Below are positions 8,214 to 17,605 of a stretch of 37,439 nucleotides of DNA, one piece after another. Positions within the stretch are counted from its first letter, which is position 1. Each line of letters begins with the position of its first letter. Source of the DNA: Candidatus Dactylopiibacterium carminicum (GTDB lineage Bacteria; Pseudomonadota; Gammaproteobacteria; Burkholderiales; Rhodocyclaceae); the NCBI RefSeq assembly GCF_014736495.1, contig NZ_MDUX01000033.1, positions 1 through 37,439 on the forward strand. The letters are read 5' to 3'. The notes under the pieces are model-generated. The model made no database searches, had not been told where the DNA came from, and saw nothing but the letters and a program-made list of their open reading frames with translations. A program made the translations under genes and the position numbers.

Positions 8214-8882
8214 ATGAAAGTCCTGCTCATCAATCCCAACACCAATACCAGCACTACCGAGCTGATGCTGATGGTCGCCCGCGCCCAGGCGCCGGCGGGC
8301 TGGGATTGGCTCTCCCTCACTGCGGCCCGGGGTGCGGCGCTGATCGACAATCCGGAGAGCCTGGCGCTGGCGGCCGACGAGGTAGCGGCCATGGCGCCAC
8401 GTATCAAGGCGCTGGCGGTGGATGCCGTGATCGTTGCCGCCTTTGGCGACCCTGGCCTGCAAGCGCTGCGCGAGGCGCTGGAAATCCCGGTGGTCGGCAT
8501 CGGCGAGGCCGCGATGAAAGCGGCCGACGCGCTCGGCCTGCCGTTCTCGGTGCTCACCATCACGCCGCGACTGCGCGAATCCACCCTGCGCCAGATCCGT
8601 CGTTACGGCTGCGAGACGCACTTCAACACACTGGTCATCACGGCCGAGGATGCCGCGACGACATCGCGGGATCACGACACGCTGGTAGCGAAGATCCGGC
8701 AATCGATTCACCGGGCCATCGTTGAAGACGGTTCCCGGGTGCTGGTGATCGGTGGCGGGCCCGTCGCGGCGGCCGCGCAGACACTCAGCCAGCGCGAAGA
8801 CCTCGTCACCATCCAGCTGCTGGTGGCGGCCATCCACCAACTGCAGCACCTCCCGGCCTCCTGCCGCCTCCCCCTTGTTTGA
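8214..8882 (+). CDS. Asp/Glu/hydantoin racemase homologue lacking both catalytic cysteines
   Basis: A protein of 222 residues matching the hydantoin/allantoin racemase branch of the Asp/Glu racemase superfamily: INPNTN at 6-11, AAFGDPGL at 75-82, GIGEAAM at 95-101 and VLVIGGGPVA near 176-185. In characterised hydantoin racemases two cysteines act as the acid-base pair, near positions 76 and 181. Here they are Ala76 and Gly181. The only cysteines in the chain are Cys133 and one near the C-terminus, neither in the active-site motifs. Two-base racemisation therefore seems impossible, and a different activity or a binding role is more likely. The start at 8214 (MKVLLINPNT) matches the family; an upstream frame to 8169 would overlap the amidase. 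The substrate-binding protein gene starts 11 bases after its stop. Confidence 0.8.
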   Translation: MKVLLINPNTNTSTTELMLMVARAQAPAGWDWLSLTAARGAALIDNPESLALAADEVAAMAPRIKALAVDAVIVAAFGDPGLQALREALEIPVVGIGEAAMKAADALGLPFSVLTITPRLRESTLRQIRRYGCETHFNTLVITAEDAATTSRDHDTLVAKIRQSIHRAIVEDGSRVLVIGGGPVAAAAQTLSQREDLVTIQLLVAAIHQLQHLPASCRLPLV

Positions 8883-8893
8883 AGGAAGAAGCC

Positions 8894-9736
8894 ATGCGTC
8901 CCTGTCTCAAGCTGTCTGCCACGCTCCTCGCCACCCTGCTTGCCAGCTCGCTGGCGCAGGCCTCACCCGACAACCTGCTCTCGCCGGCGGACTCCTCCCT
9001 GCCGCCATTCTCGATGTCCGATCTCGGGGGCGGCCTGAAAGGGCTCACCATCGATCTGGCTGCCGAGCTTTCCAAGCAGATCGGGCAGAAGATCTCCATC
9101 GACAGCGGGCAGTGGAGCGCCGCGCTGCCGGGTCTGAACTCGGGCAAGTACGACCTGCTGCTCTCACCGGTGAACGTGACGCCGGAGCGGGCCGCCATGC
9201 TGCTCTTCAGTGAGCCTTACCTGGAAAACGACTTCCTTTTCCTCACCAAGAAGGATGCGCCGGCAGTCACCGATCCAGCCCAACTCAAGGGCAAGACCAT
9301 CGCGGTGAACAAAGGCTCCTCGTTCGAAGCCTGGGCCAAGAGCAAGGCGGACGAACTGCAGCTCAAGGTGGATGTGTACGGTTCCGGCGCGGATGCGATC
9401 CAGGCCGTGCAGTCTGGCCGCGCCTTCGCCACGCTTTCCAGCCTGCAGACCGCTTCCTGGATCGGTGCCAATAACCCGATGCTGAAGACGAGCTACCGCG
9501 TTCGCACCGGCAACGTGGCGGCGATCGCCTTCCGCAAGGACAACGCCGAGCTGCAACTGAAAATCTCCAACGCGCTGAAATGCCTGAAGAAGAATGGCGT
9601 GCTGCCGGCGCTCTACGAGAAGTGGACCGGTGTCAAACCCGATGCCAGCTCGCCGACCGTGGTGGTCTATGAAGGCATCGGCGTGAAGGGCTTCGAAGGC
9701 TACCAGCCCGACGCTCCGAAACCGGTCTGCAAGTAA
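8894..9736 (+). CDS. ABC transporter periplasmic amino-acid binding protein
   Basis: An extracellular solute-binding protein, family 3, of 280 residues. A Sec signal (MRPCLKLSATLLATLLASSLAQA) is predicted to be cut after AQA. The mature part has the family pattern: LPPFSM near the start, GLTIDLAAELSKQIG, then SGKYDLLLSPVNVTPERA, SEPYLENDFLF and KGKTIAVNKGSSFEAWAK. Such proteins capture polar amino acids or related compounds in the periplasm and deliver them to the membrane permeases. The ATG at 8894 is preferred because GAAGGAAG stands just upstream. The C-terminus carries a short extension (KGFEGYQPDAPKPVCK) after the domain. It is the first of four transporter genes and probably imports the substrate for the neighbouring amidohydrolases. 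Confidence 0.9.
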   Translation: MRPCLKLSATLLATLLASSLAQASPDNLLSPADSSLPPFSMSDLGGGLKGLTIDLAAELSKQIGQKISIDSGQWSAALPGLNSGKYDLLLSPVNVTPERAAMLLFSEPYLENDFLFLTKKDAPAVTDPAQLKGKTIAVNKGSSFEAWAKSKADELQLKVDVYGSGADAIQAVQSGRAFATLSSLQTASWIGANNPMLKTSYRVRTGNVAAIAFRKDNAELQLKISNALKCLKKNGVLPALYEKWTGVKPDASSPTVVVYEGIGVKGFEGYQPDAPKPVCK

Positions 9737-9793
9737 GCGAAGACAGCCGACGTGTCCGAGCCGAGATCCGTTCGCACTGAGGTATCGAAGTGC

Positions 9794-9832
9794 GGGCGGA
9801 TTTCGCCACAGACCTTTGTCAGCCGTCCGCCC
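9794..9832 (+). repeat. Inverted repeat between binding-protein and ATPase genes
   Basis: Arms GGGCGGA and TCCGCCC are separated by 25 bases within the 177-base gap between the transporter's binding protein and ATPase genes. A stem here could protect or partly terminate the upstream message, so that the binding protein is made in excess, as is common for ABC importers. There is no T-run. Confidence 0.4.
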
Positions 9833-9913
9833 CCTCTCCTGAAGAAGGCGGGTCATGACGATCGCCAGCACATGAACAGGCACTCGATCCTCCGCTCCTC
9901 TGAAGCCAGAACC

Positions 9914-10660
9914 ATGCAGAAACGAATCATTCTTGAAGCCGTCGGGATCCGGAAAGACTATGGCGCGCTCCAGGTCCTGAAAGGGGTCGACTTCAGGGTG
10001 CGCGAGGGCGAACTGGTCTCCATCATCGGCCCGTCCGGCTCCGGCAAGAGCAGCATGCTGCGTTGCTGCAACCTGCTGGAGCGCCCCACGGCAGGCCAGA
10101 TCGTCTTCGACGGCATCGACATCACCCGCGAAGGCGTGAACATCAACCATGTCCGTCAGAACATCGGCATGGTTTTCCAGCAGTTCAACCTCTACCCGCA
10201 CCTCACGGTGCTGGGCAACGTGACGCTGGCACTGCGCTGCGTCAAGAAGCTCTCCAGGGCTGAAGCCAGCGAGATCGGCATGGCGGCACTCGCCCAGGTC
10301 GACATGGCCGGCAAGCGCGACGCCTATCCCAACCAGCTCTCGGGCGGCCAGAAGCAGCGCGTGGGCATCGCGCGGGCCGTGGCGCTGCATCCGCAGATCA
10401 TCCTGTTCGACGAACCGACCAGCGCGCTGGATCCGGAGCTGGTCTCCAGCGTGCTCGGCGTGATGCGCAAGCTGCGCGAGGCCGGCATGACGATGCTGGT
10501 GGTCACGCACGAGATGGGTTTCGCCAAGGAAGTATCGGACCGGGTGATCTTCATGGATGGCGGCGTGGTGGCTGCCAACGACACGCCCGAAAGGATCTTC
10601 GCGGCGCAGGACAACGAGCGGATGCAGTCCTTCCTCTCCCGTTTCCTGAACGAGAAATGA
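9914..10660 (+). CDS. Polar amino-acid ABC transporter ATPase
   Basis: A GlnQ/HisP-type ATP-binding subunit of 248 residues, acting at the cytoplasmic face with the two permeases that follow. The motifs appear in order: Walker [10 protein letters not shown] (residues 39-47), Q-loop [18 protein letters not shown], signature LSGGQKQR, Walker [13 protein letters not shown] and H-loop [16 protein letters not shown]. The phrase [16 protein letters not shown] and the [16 protein letters not shown] tail place it in the polar amino-acid subclass. The ATG at 9914 ([10 protein letters not shown]) is chosen by family length; the open frame back to 9752 is not conserved in character. Its stop overlaps the next start by four bases (ATGA). 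Confidence 0.92.
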   Translation: MQKRIILEAVGIRKDYGALQVLKGVDFRVREGELVSIIGPSGSGKSSMLRCCNLLERPTAGQIVFDGIDITREGVNINHVRQNIGMVFQQFNLYPHLTVLGNVTLALRCVKKLSRAEASEIGMAALAQVDMAGKRDAYPNQLSGGQKQRVGIARAVALHPQIILFDEPTSALDPELVSSVLGVMRKLREAGMTMLVVTHEMGFAKEVSDRVIFMDGGVVAANDTPERIFAAQDNERMQSFLSRFLNEK

Positions 10661-11343
10661 TCATGGATGCCACGCCCTCGCTCATCCATACCTTTTTCAA
10701 CCCGGACATCCTCGCCAAAACCGCACCCATAGTGCTCGCCTCGGCGGGGCAGACCGTGCTGCTGGGCTTCCTGATCATCGTCTGCGGCATTGGCCTGGGC
10801 ATCCTGCTGGCCTCGCTGCGCTACTACACCCGGCGTCGCACCGTCACCGCGCTGATCGTCGGCTATGTCGACGTCCTGCGCGCACTGCCGCCGCTGGTGC
10901 TGCTGATCGTGGTGTATTTCGCACTGCCCTACGTGAATGTCTCCATCGATGCGACGCTGGCGACCTTCCTGTGTCTGAGTGCGATCCTGTCCGCCTTCAT
11001 CGAGGAATGCGTCTGGTCCGGCATCGCCGCGCTGGCGCAAGGGCAGATGGAAGCCGCACGCTCCACCGGCATGACCTGGTCTGCCGCCATGCGCCACGTG
11101 GTGTTGCCGCAGGCGCTGAAAATCGCGCTGCCGCAGATCACCAACCGCTGCATCGCCACCATCAAGAACACCGCCCTGGGCTCGGTCATCGGCTTCAACG
11201 AAGTGCTGGGCAGCGCACAGGCGGCCAGCAGCGATTTCGCCAACCCGACGCCGCTCACGCTCAGCGCCCTCGTCTATATCGCGATGATCCTGCCCTTCGT
11301 ACTGTTCTCCCGCTACCTCGAACACCGTACCGGGAGCCATTGA
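10657..11343 (+). CDS. Amino-acid ABC transporter permease 1
   Basis: An inner-membrane permease of the HisMQ type, 228 residues, with about five transmembrane helices. The EAA loop that contacts the ATPase is [30 protein letters not shown] (approximately residues 129-158). An N-terminal membrane segment begins around [19 protein letters not shown], and a charged stretch RYYTRRRTV follows it. The start codon overlaps the ATPase stop (ATGA at 10657); an ATG two codons later is equally possible. It overlaps permease 2 by one base (TGATG). These overlaps imply translational coupling for fixed subunit ratios. Confidence 0.9.
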   Translation: MIMDATPSLIHTFFNPDILAKTAPIVLASAGQTVLLGFLIIVCGIGLGILLASLRYYTRRRTVTALIVGYVDVLRALPPLVLLIVVYFALPYVNVSIDATLATFLCLSAILSAFIEECVWSGIAALAQGQMEAARSTGMTWSAAMRHVVLPQALKIALPQITNRCIATIKNTALGSVIGFNEVLGSAQAASSDFANPTPLTLSALVYIAMILPFVLFSRYLEHRTGSH

Positions 11344-12023
11344 TGTCTGAAATTCTCACAACCTTCTTCAATCTGGACATCGCACGGCAGGTTTTCCCCT
11401 TCCTGCTCGAAGGCCTGCTCACCACCTTCAAGCTCTCGCTCCTGATCATCCCCCTGGGGCTGGCCGGCGGCCTGCTGCTGGCATTGCTGCATACCCAGAG
11501 CCACTACCGGGCGGTGCGCATCCTGGTGAACTGCTATGTGGATTTCTTCCGCTCCTTCCCGCAACTGGTGCTGCTGATCTTCGTCTCCTTCGCCACGCCT
11601 TTCCTGGGCCTCGATTTGCCGCCCATCCTTTCCCTGGCGATCAGCTTCACGCTCTCAACGTCGGCGTACTACTGCGAAATCTTCCGCGCCGGCATCGGCA
11701 GCATTCCGCCTGCCCAGACCGAGGCGGCACGCTCCACCGGCATGAGTGCGGCGCAGACGCTGGCGCATGTCGTGCTGCCCCAGGCCGTCCGCAACGTGAC
11801 GCCGGATCTGCTGGGCAACAGCCTGGAGATCGTGAAAGGCACCTCGATTGCCAGCGTGCTGGGCATGTCCGAACTGCTGCACAACGCCCAGTCGGCGCAA
11901 TCCGTGCTTTTCAGCCCCACACCGCTGATGCTGGCCGCACTGATCTACCTGTTGCTGCTCTGGCCTGCCGTACGGCTGGTGAGCAATCTGGAGGCCGCCA
12001 TGCGCTTGCGCAGCCGGCACTGA
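11343..12023 (+). CDS. Amino-acid ABC transporter permease 2
   Basis: The second HisMQ-type permease, 226 residues, forming a heterodimer with the preceding gene product. It has a similar topology, with LLTTFKLSLLIIPLGLAGGL as the first membrane segment, VDFFRSFPQLVLLI, and the EAA loop [20 protein letters not shown] followed by LPQAVRNVTPDLLG. Its start at 11343 shares a base with the previous stop. It is the last gene of the rightward island and ends two bases before the convergent LysR gene at 12026, so transcripts from both sides meet here without visible space for a terminator. Confidence 0.9.
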   Translation: MSEILTTFFNLDIARQVFPFLLEGLLTTFKLSLLIIPLGLAGGLLLALLHTQSHYRAVRILVNCYVDFFRSFPQLVLLIFVSFATPFLGLDLPPILSLAISFTLSTSAYYCEIFRAGIGSIPPAQTEAARSTGMSAAQTLAHVVLPQAVRNVTPDLLGNSLEIVKGTSIASVLGMSELLHNAQSAQSVLFSPTPLMLAALIYLLLLWPAVRLVSNLEAAMRLRSRH

Positions 12024-12025
12024 AA

Positions 12026-12949
12026 TCAGCCGGTTGCACGCGCCTTCCCGGGCAGTACGCTCATGGCCTTGCGCATGATGTCGACGAACGCACGCAGCCT
12101 GGCGGGATAGAACGGCGCATAGGGATAGACCAGATATACAGGCAACGGCACGGCTTGCCATTCCGGCAGCAGGCGCAGGAGACGGCCTGCCGCGACATTC
12201 TCCTTCACCACCCATTCCGAAGCGGCGGCAATGCCGGTACCAAGCAACACGCTGCTGCGCAATGCATACAGAGAATCAGTGACCACGCGCGGTCGAAATG
12301 CCAGCAGGTGCTCTTCGCCGGTATTGCCGAGAAGGCGCAGTTCGTTGCGATAGAACGGCTGCAGTGCCAACCAGGAGAGGTCGGCCAGATCCGCCGGCCG
12401 TTGTGGCAGGCGCCTTGTCGCAAACAACTGCGGCGAGGCGATGAGGATGCGGTGTACCTCCCCCAGAGGAACCGCCACCGCGGACGGGTCCGGCTCGCCG
12501 CCGACACGGATGGCGCAATCGATACCTTGGGTAATGAAATCGGGCGGCGTGTCGTGCAGCAACCATTCCACCGAAACCCGCGGGTAACGCGCCAGATACT
12601 CGCTCATGGGTCCGACCAGCTGATGCTGGCCAAAGGCATGCGGCACCACCACACGCAGCAGCCCCTGTGGCTCATCGACGCTACCGCGCAGATCCGACTC
12701 GAACTCGCTCCAGCGCTCGATCAGCTCCTTGGCATGGGTGTAGTAGCGCGTTCCCGCCTCGGTGAGCTTCATCGCGTGCGTGGAACGCTGCATGAGCTGC
12801 AGCCCCAGCGAACGCTCCAGCGTTTGCAGGCGCCGGCTGACCGTGGGCTGGGTGGAATTCATCTGCGCCGCAGCGGCTGAAAGATTGCCGGCCTCCACGA
12901 TACGGATGAAGGTCTGCATGAGCGTCAGGCGGTCAGCGGGCTGTTTCAT
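12026..12949 (-). CDS. LysR-family regulator, divergent from MFS gene
   Basis: A transcription factor of 307 residues. The N-terminal helix-turn-helix covers about residues 8-65: LMQTFIRIVEAGNLSAAAAQ, then STQPTVSRRLQTLERSLGLQLMQR. The effector domain follows, with RVSVEWLLHDTPPDFITQGI and DCAIRVGGEPDPSAVAVPLG matching the CrgA-like subgroup of LysR proteins. Genes of this subgroup commonly regulate an adjacent oxidoreductase or exporter. The divergent MFS gene, 103 bases away, is the obvious candidate target. The ATG at 12949 gives MKQPADRLTLMQTF, a normal family start. Confidence 0.9.
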   Translation of the reverse strand: MKQPADRLTLMQTFIRIVEAGNLSAAAAQMNSTQPTVSRRLQTLERSLGLQLMQRSTHAMKLTEAGTRYYTHAKELIERWSEFESDLRGSVDEPQGLLRVVVPHAFGQHQLVGPMSEYLARYPRVSVEWLLHDTPPDFITQGIDCAIRVGGEPDPSAVAVPLGEVHRILIASPQLFATRRLPQRPADLADLSWLALQPFYRNELRLLGNTGEEHLLAFRPRVVTDSLYALRSSVLLGTGIAAASEWVVKENVAAGRLLRLLPEWQAVPLPVYLVYPYAPFYPARLRAFVDIMRKAMSVLPGKARATG

Positions 12950-12985
12950 ACGTCAAATGTATAACAGTTCTTCGCTACATACGTC
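12947..12985. promoter_or_regulatory. Direct repeats CATACGTC in the LysR/MFS divergent region
   Basis: Two exact copies of CATACGTC start at 12947 and 12978, 31 bases apart (about three helical turns). The first overlaps the LysR start codon. Between them is ATGTA ... TACAT (12957-12961 and 12976-12980), an inverted repeat. This arrangement suits a LysR dimer-of-dimers site controlling both genes. Base counts are visible; binding is inferred. Confidence 0.4.
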
Positions 12986-13052
12986 TTCCAACAGATCTAC
13001 GTGCCACGCACACTGCGCACACCTTCCCCTGACAAAAAAAGGACCCCCCTCC

Positions 13053-14267
13053 ATGAGCACCCCTGCAGCCATCACGGCAGAACAGGCCTCTGCCAGAACG
13101 GAACCCGCCGTACTCGGCAATGGTCTGGTCTTCCTGCTCGCCGCAGGCGCCGGCCTGGCCGTCTCCTCGATCTATTACAACCAACCCATGCTGAGTACGC
13201 TGGCGCACGAGTTCGGCGCGTCAGCTGCAGCTATAGGCCGCATCCCGACGCTGACCCAGGTCGGCTACGCACTGGGCATCCTGCTGCTGGCGCCCTTCGG
13301 CGACCGTTACGACCGCCGCAAGGTGATCCTCGCCAAGACGGTGCTTCTGGCACTGGCGCTGCTTGCCATGGCCGGCGCACAATCGCTGGCACAGCTGTGC
13401 TTGCTGAGCGTTGTGGTAGGGGCGGCGGCCTCCCTGGCGCAGGATTTCGTGCCTGCCGCCGCCACGCTGGCCCCCGAGGCCCGGCGCGGCAAGATCGTCG
13501 GCAGCGTGATGACCGGCCTGCTGCTGGGCATCCTGCTGTCACGGGTGGTCAGCGGTGGCGTCACGGAATGGCTGGGCTGGCGGGTGATGTTCGGCCTTGG
13601 CGCGCTGGGCATTGCGGCCCTGGGGGTGATCGCCGCACGCCGCCTGCCAAGCTTTGCGCCGACCACCGACCTTCCCTATGCCGCCCTGCTCGGCTCGCTT
13701 GCCACCCTGTGGCGCCGACATGCCGGCCTGCGCCGTGCCGCTCTGGCGCAAGCCTTCCTGAGCGCCGCATTCAGCGCCTTCTGGTCCACGCTGGCGGTGA
13801 TGCTGGCTCAACCGCCCTTCGGTTACGGCGCCACGGTTGCCGGCGCCTTTGGCCTGGCCGGCGCCATCGGCGCGCTCGCGGCCCCAGTGGCTGGCGGCAT
13901 TGCGGATCGCAAAGGCCCGGAACTCGTCACCCGCATCGGTGCGCTGCTGGTTTTCGTGAGTTTCGCTGGTTTCTTCCTGGCGCCGGGCAACCTGTGGCTG
14001 CTGATCGCCGGCACATTGATTTTCGACCTGGGCGTGCAGGCCTCGCTGATCGCTCACCAGAGCATAATCTACGGCCTCGAACCAGCCGCGCGCAGCCGCC
14101 TCAACGCGGTACTGATCGGCGCCATGTTCGTCGGCATGGCTGGAGGTTCAGCACTTGGCAGCCTTGCGCTGGATGGAGCCGGATGGCGCGGTGTGAGCCT
14201 GATGGCAGCGGCCTTCGCACTGGCTGCGCTACTGGTGCGGGTGTGGCCGGCTAAGACCAAACATTGA
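13053..14267 (+). CDS. MFS transporter (drug/sugar efflux type)
   Basis: A major-facilitator inner-membrane transporter of 404 residues with about twelve membrane helices. After a short polar N-terminus the first helix contains FLLAAGAGLAVSSIYYNQPM; the loop 2-3 signature is APFGDRYDRRKVILAK and a related motif, GGIADRKGPELVTR, sits in the second half. YNQPM near the first helix is common in a subgroup of uncharacterised proton-driven exporters. The start is the ATG at 13053, with AAAAGGA about ten bases upstream; the longer open frame runs into the divergent regulator. It ends four bases before the convergent helicase gene. The substrate is unknown and is probably controlled by the adjacent LysR protein. 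Confidence 0.88.
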   Translation: MSTPAAITAEQASARTEPAVLGNGLVFLLAAGAGLAVSSIYYNQPMLSTLAHEFGASAAAIGRIPTLTQVGYALGILLLAPFGDRYDRRKVILAKTVLLALALLAMAGAQSLAQLCLLSVVVGAAASLAQDFVPAAATLAPEARRGKIVGSVMTGLLLGILLSRVVSGGVTEWLGWRVMFGLGALGIAALGVIAARRLPSFAPTTDLPYAALLGSLATLWRRHAGLRRAALAQAFLSAAFSAFWSTLAVMLAQPPFGYGATVAGAFGLAGAIGALAAPVAGGIADRKGPELVTRIGALLVFVSFAGFFLAPGNLWLLIAGTLIFDLGVQASLIAHQSIIYGLEPAARSRLNAVLIGAMFVGMAGGSALGSLALDGAGWRGVSLMAAAFALAALLVRVWPAKTKH

Positions 14268-14271
14268 GCCT

Positions 14272-17200
14272 TCAGGCTTTGCCCTTCCTTGCCCGTCCTG
14301 CCGGCTTTACCGGTAAATCGGGCAAGGGCGCGAGCAGGCCGGCGAGGTCTTCCTCGGTGAATTTGGCCAACCCGGCCGAATCGCCTTCGAGCACTCCGGC
14401 GGCGAGTGCGGCTTTCTTCTCCTGCAGCGAAAGGATGCGTTCCTCGATGCTGCCGGCAGCGATCAGCTTGTAGACGAATACCGGTTTGTGCTGACCGATG
14501 CGGTGGGCGCGGTCGGTGGCCTGGTCTTCGGCGGCGGGATTCCACCAGGGGTCGAAATGGATCACGGTATCCGCCGCCGTGAGATTCAAACCCACGCCGC
14601 CGGCTTTCAGGCTGATCAGGAAGAGCGGCACCTCGCCGGCCTGGAAACGCTGCACGACGGCTTCGCGGTCACGCGTCTGGCCGGTGAGCAGCAGGTGGGG
14701 AATGCGTGCGCGCGCCAGTTCGAGCTGGATCAGGTCGAGCATGCTGGTGAACTGCGAGAAGAGCAGGATGCGGCGGCCCTCGTCGATGAGCTCGGGCAGC
14801 ATTTCCAGCAACAGTTCGAGTTTGGCTCGCTCCTTGATGCGCACGGCGCTGGGCAGATCGAGCAGACGCGGGTCGCAGCAGACTTGCGCAGCTTGAGCAA
14901 GGCTTCGAGGATCACGATCTGGCTGCGGCGAAACCCCTTTTCGGCAACTTCCTCACGGACCTTGTCATCCATCGCGGCGCGCACGGTCTCGTAGAGATCA
15001 CGCTGCCCGCCATCCAGTTGCACGCTGCGCACGACGATGGTCTTGGGCGGCAGTTCCGTGGCCACATCCTGCTTGCGCCGACGCAGGATGAAGGGCGCGA
15101 CACGGCGTGCCAGCAAATCGCGACGCAGCGCATCGCCCTGTTTCTCGATAGGGTTGCGCCAGCGCCGTGTGAAATCGCGCTGGCCGCCGAGAAACCCCGG
15201 CAGCAGGAAATCGAACTGCGTCCACAATTCGCCCAAGTGGTTTTCCAGCGGTGTGCCGGTGAGGCACAGGCGATGCCGCACGCGCAGGCTGCGCACCGCG
15301 GCGGCGGCCTTGCTGGTGACGTTCTTGACGGTCTGCGCCTCGTCGAGGATCAACAGATGGTAGTCGTACTGCTGGAGATGCTCCAGATCCCGCCAGAGCA
15401 AGGGATAGGTGGTGAGTACCACGTCATGCGCGGGGATGGTACTGAAATCGCGCTGCGGACCATGCAGGGCCAGCACGGAAAGTGCCGGTGCGATGCTCGC
15501 GGCCTCGCGTTTCCAGTTGAATACCAGCGAAGTGGGCAGAACGACCAGACAGGGCCGATCCATCCGGCCAGCCTGCTTCTCGATGAGCAGGTGGGCCAAG
15601 GTCTGCGCGGTCTTGCCCAGGCCCATGTCGTCGGCCAGGATTCCGGCCAGATCGTTCGCGCGCAAGTGTTGCAACCAGGCCAGGCCTTCGCGCTGGTAGG
15701 GCCTCAATTCAACGCCAAGCCCGGGCGGCACCGCTACCGGCGGAATACCGGCCGCGCCTTGCAGACGGGCCAGCGCCGCGTGCACGGCCTGTAATCCCGT
15801 GGTGACGGCCAGATTGTCGAGCCCAGCCAGACGTGGCGCATCCAGGCGGGAAACACGCAGACGCTCGCCTGCGTCATCGAACAGATCAATGAAGATGCGC
15901 AGCACCGGGCGCAGGCGACCAAGGCGGAAACGCAGTTGCTGACCATCCTCGAGCAGGATGCGCAGCGGTGTTTCGTCGGGCAGGCTGGCCAGCGTGGCGC
16001 CATCGGCAAGTTCGGGCCGCTCGCGCAACAGGCCGGCCAGCAGTGGTGCCAGCGCGATGCGCTGACCATCCAGCTCGAAGCCCAGCGAAACGTCAAACCA
16101 GCCGTTGTCACGCTCTTCGAGGTCAGCGAACAGTTCGTCGATCTCGATGACCTGATGGCGAAACCCCTCGCCGAACAGCAGTTCCCAGCCCGCTGCGCGC
16201 AAGGCTGGCGCCAGTTGCGTCATCCAGATATCCCACGCGGCCTCGCCGCCCAGGCTGTAAGGCTCATCGCCAGGCGGTGTCCAGAAGAGATCGGCCGGCA
16301 TGAGTTGGAAGCCACAATCCGCCAGTGCCTTGAGCGCCCTCTGCTCGAAGGCCGCATCGCGTGCCAGCAGTACGGTTTCACCGCCACGTACATGGAATTC
16401 GCCGGTATTGCCCGGTGTGATCAGAATTCCGTCATAGTCGAATTCCGGCCGCGCCAGATCGATGAGCTGGCGTGCGAAAGGCGGGTAGCCATGCCAGGCA
16501 CGCTGCAAACTGTGGACTTCGCTGCTCAGACGCAAGCGGGCTACCGGTTTGACGCGCAGTGTGCGCACCCGGCGGGCAAGCGCACGATCCGGGCGCGGCA
16601 GCGCCGGCGCCAGTTCCCCCAGCTCGCGCGCAACCAGCGCCGCATCAACCGGCCGCAAACGCGGCGCACGCATCAGTGCCAACGCCATCACGGACGGCAT
16701 TTCCAGCTGCACGGGGCCACAGGCGCCACTGGCAGGATCCACATACCAGGGCGGATCGGTAGGCAGCAATTGCGCCTCGGACAGGCCTTCGAGCGTGAAA
16801 CGGGCTTGGGCACTGCCCTCGTCCGTACCCTGCCACGTGAAACGCGCCGGCTGCGCCGGGCCGGCGTGCAATGGCAGCCAGCGGCGATCATCGTAAAGCG
16901 CGCGGCCCGTAGCCAGTAAACGTGGCAGCAACTCACCCACCTGCGCGCCCTGAAGCTGCAGGCTGGTGTAGTAACCGCTGTGATCGGCATGCAGCCAGAG
17001 CTGGCGCAGGGCGAGCAGGTCGTCGCTGTCGACGAAGGCCGGCGCCTGCTGCAGGGCACGTTCGATGTTGTGCCATTGCGCAGCATCTGGTGGCAGGCTG
17101 CCGTCCGCACGCGGCCGTGCCTTGCGCAAGGTGACGTCCACACGCCCGACAGTGGGATGGAAGTCGAGCACGTAGAACAGCTGTTCGGCACTCCGTTTCA

Positions 17201-17570
17201 CCGCAACGGGGCGGACGCGTTCGCGCAGATCCTGCAGCCAGCTCACCACACGTGGATCGGGCCCTTGTGCGGCGGGTACGTCGCGCTCGCGCAGCGCGCG
17301 CAGCAAGGTAGCCGCGCAATGCTTGCAGTAACCGCCGACGGGACAGGTGCAATGGCAGTGCACGCCGTGACTGCGCTTTTCCTGACGGAAGGAGATACGC
17401 ACGGTGTAGGGCCTGCGCGCCGTCCCCTGGACCAAGGCGCTGATCTCGCCATCGCTGACATGCAGCTGGCTCACCGCGTCCACATAGGACTCGCCCTTGC
17501 TCACCGTGGGCAGGCCGAGCCAGCGGGTGATGTCGTCTACCTTGAAGCTGCGGGCGGGAGAGACGGGCAT
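14272..17570 (-). pseudogene. SWIM zinc-finger SNF2/DEAD-box helicase, one-base frameshift
   Basis: A large Swi2/Snf2-type ATPase gene split into two frames. The N-terminal part has a SWIM zinc finger near residues 70-85 (CHCTCPVGGYCKHC), then a long variable region, then helicase lobe 1: Walker A ADDMGLGKTAQTL, DEAQ box LLILDEAQTVKN and TGTPLENHLGELW. Lobe 2 ([44 protein letters not shown]) lies in another frame that opens at 14844. The break is near 14886: the upstream frame reads [13 protein letters not shown], whereas one extra C on the coding strand would give [20 protein letters not shown], the normal family sequence. Restoring one base gives an uninterrupted protein of about 1,099 residues. 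Every motif on both sides is well kept, so the break is recent or a sequencing error. The start is the ATG at 17570; a TTG at 17591 is possible. The likely role is DNA-dependent ATPase remodelling. Confidence 0.85.
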
Positions 17571-17605
17571 GCGCGTGCAGGAAGATGCCAAAGCTCCCGA
17601 TTCTA

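Noticed and set aside
9164..10510. 448-codon minus-strand frame across the binding protein and ATPase genes
   Set aside because: Histidine- and arginine-rich shadow of the transporter genes; no family pattern and it spans two real genes.
16831..16846. parS-like sequence in the helicase gene (CCACGTGAAAC)
   Set aside because: Only the central 11 bases match; the outer positions do not, and it is inside a coding sequence.
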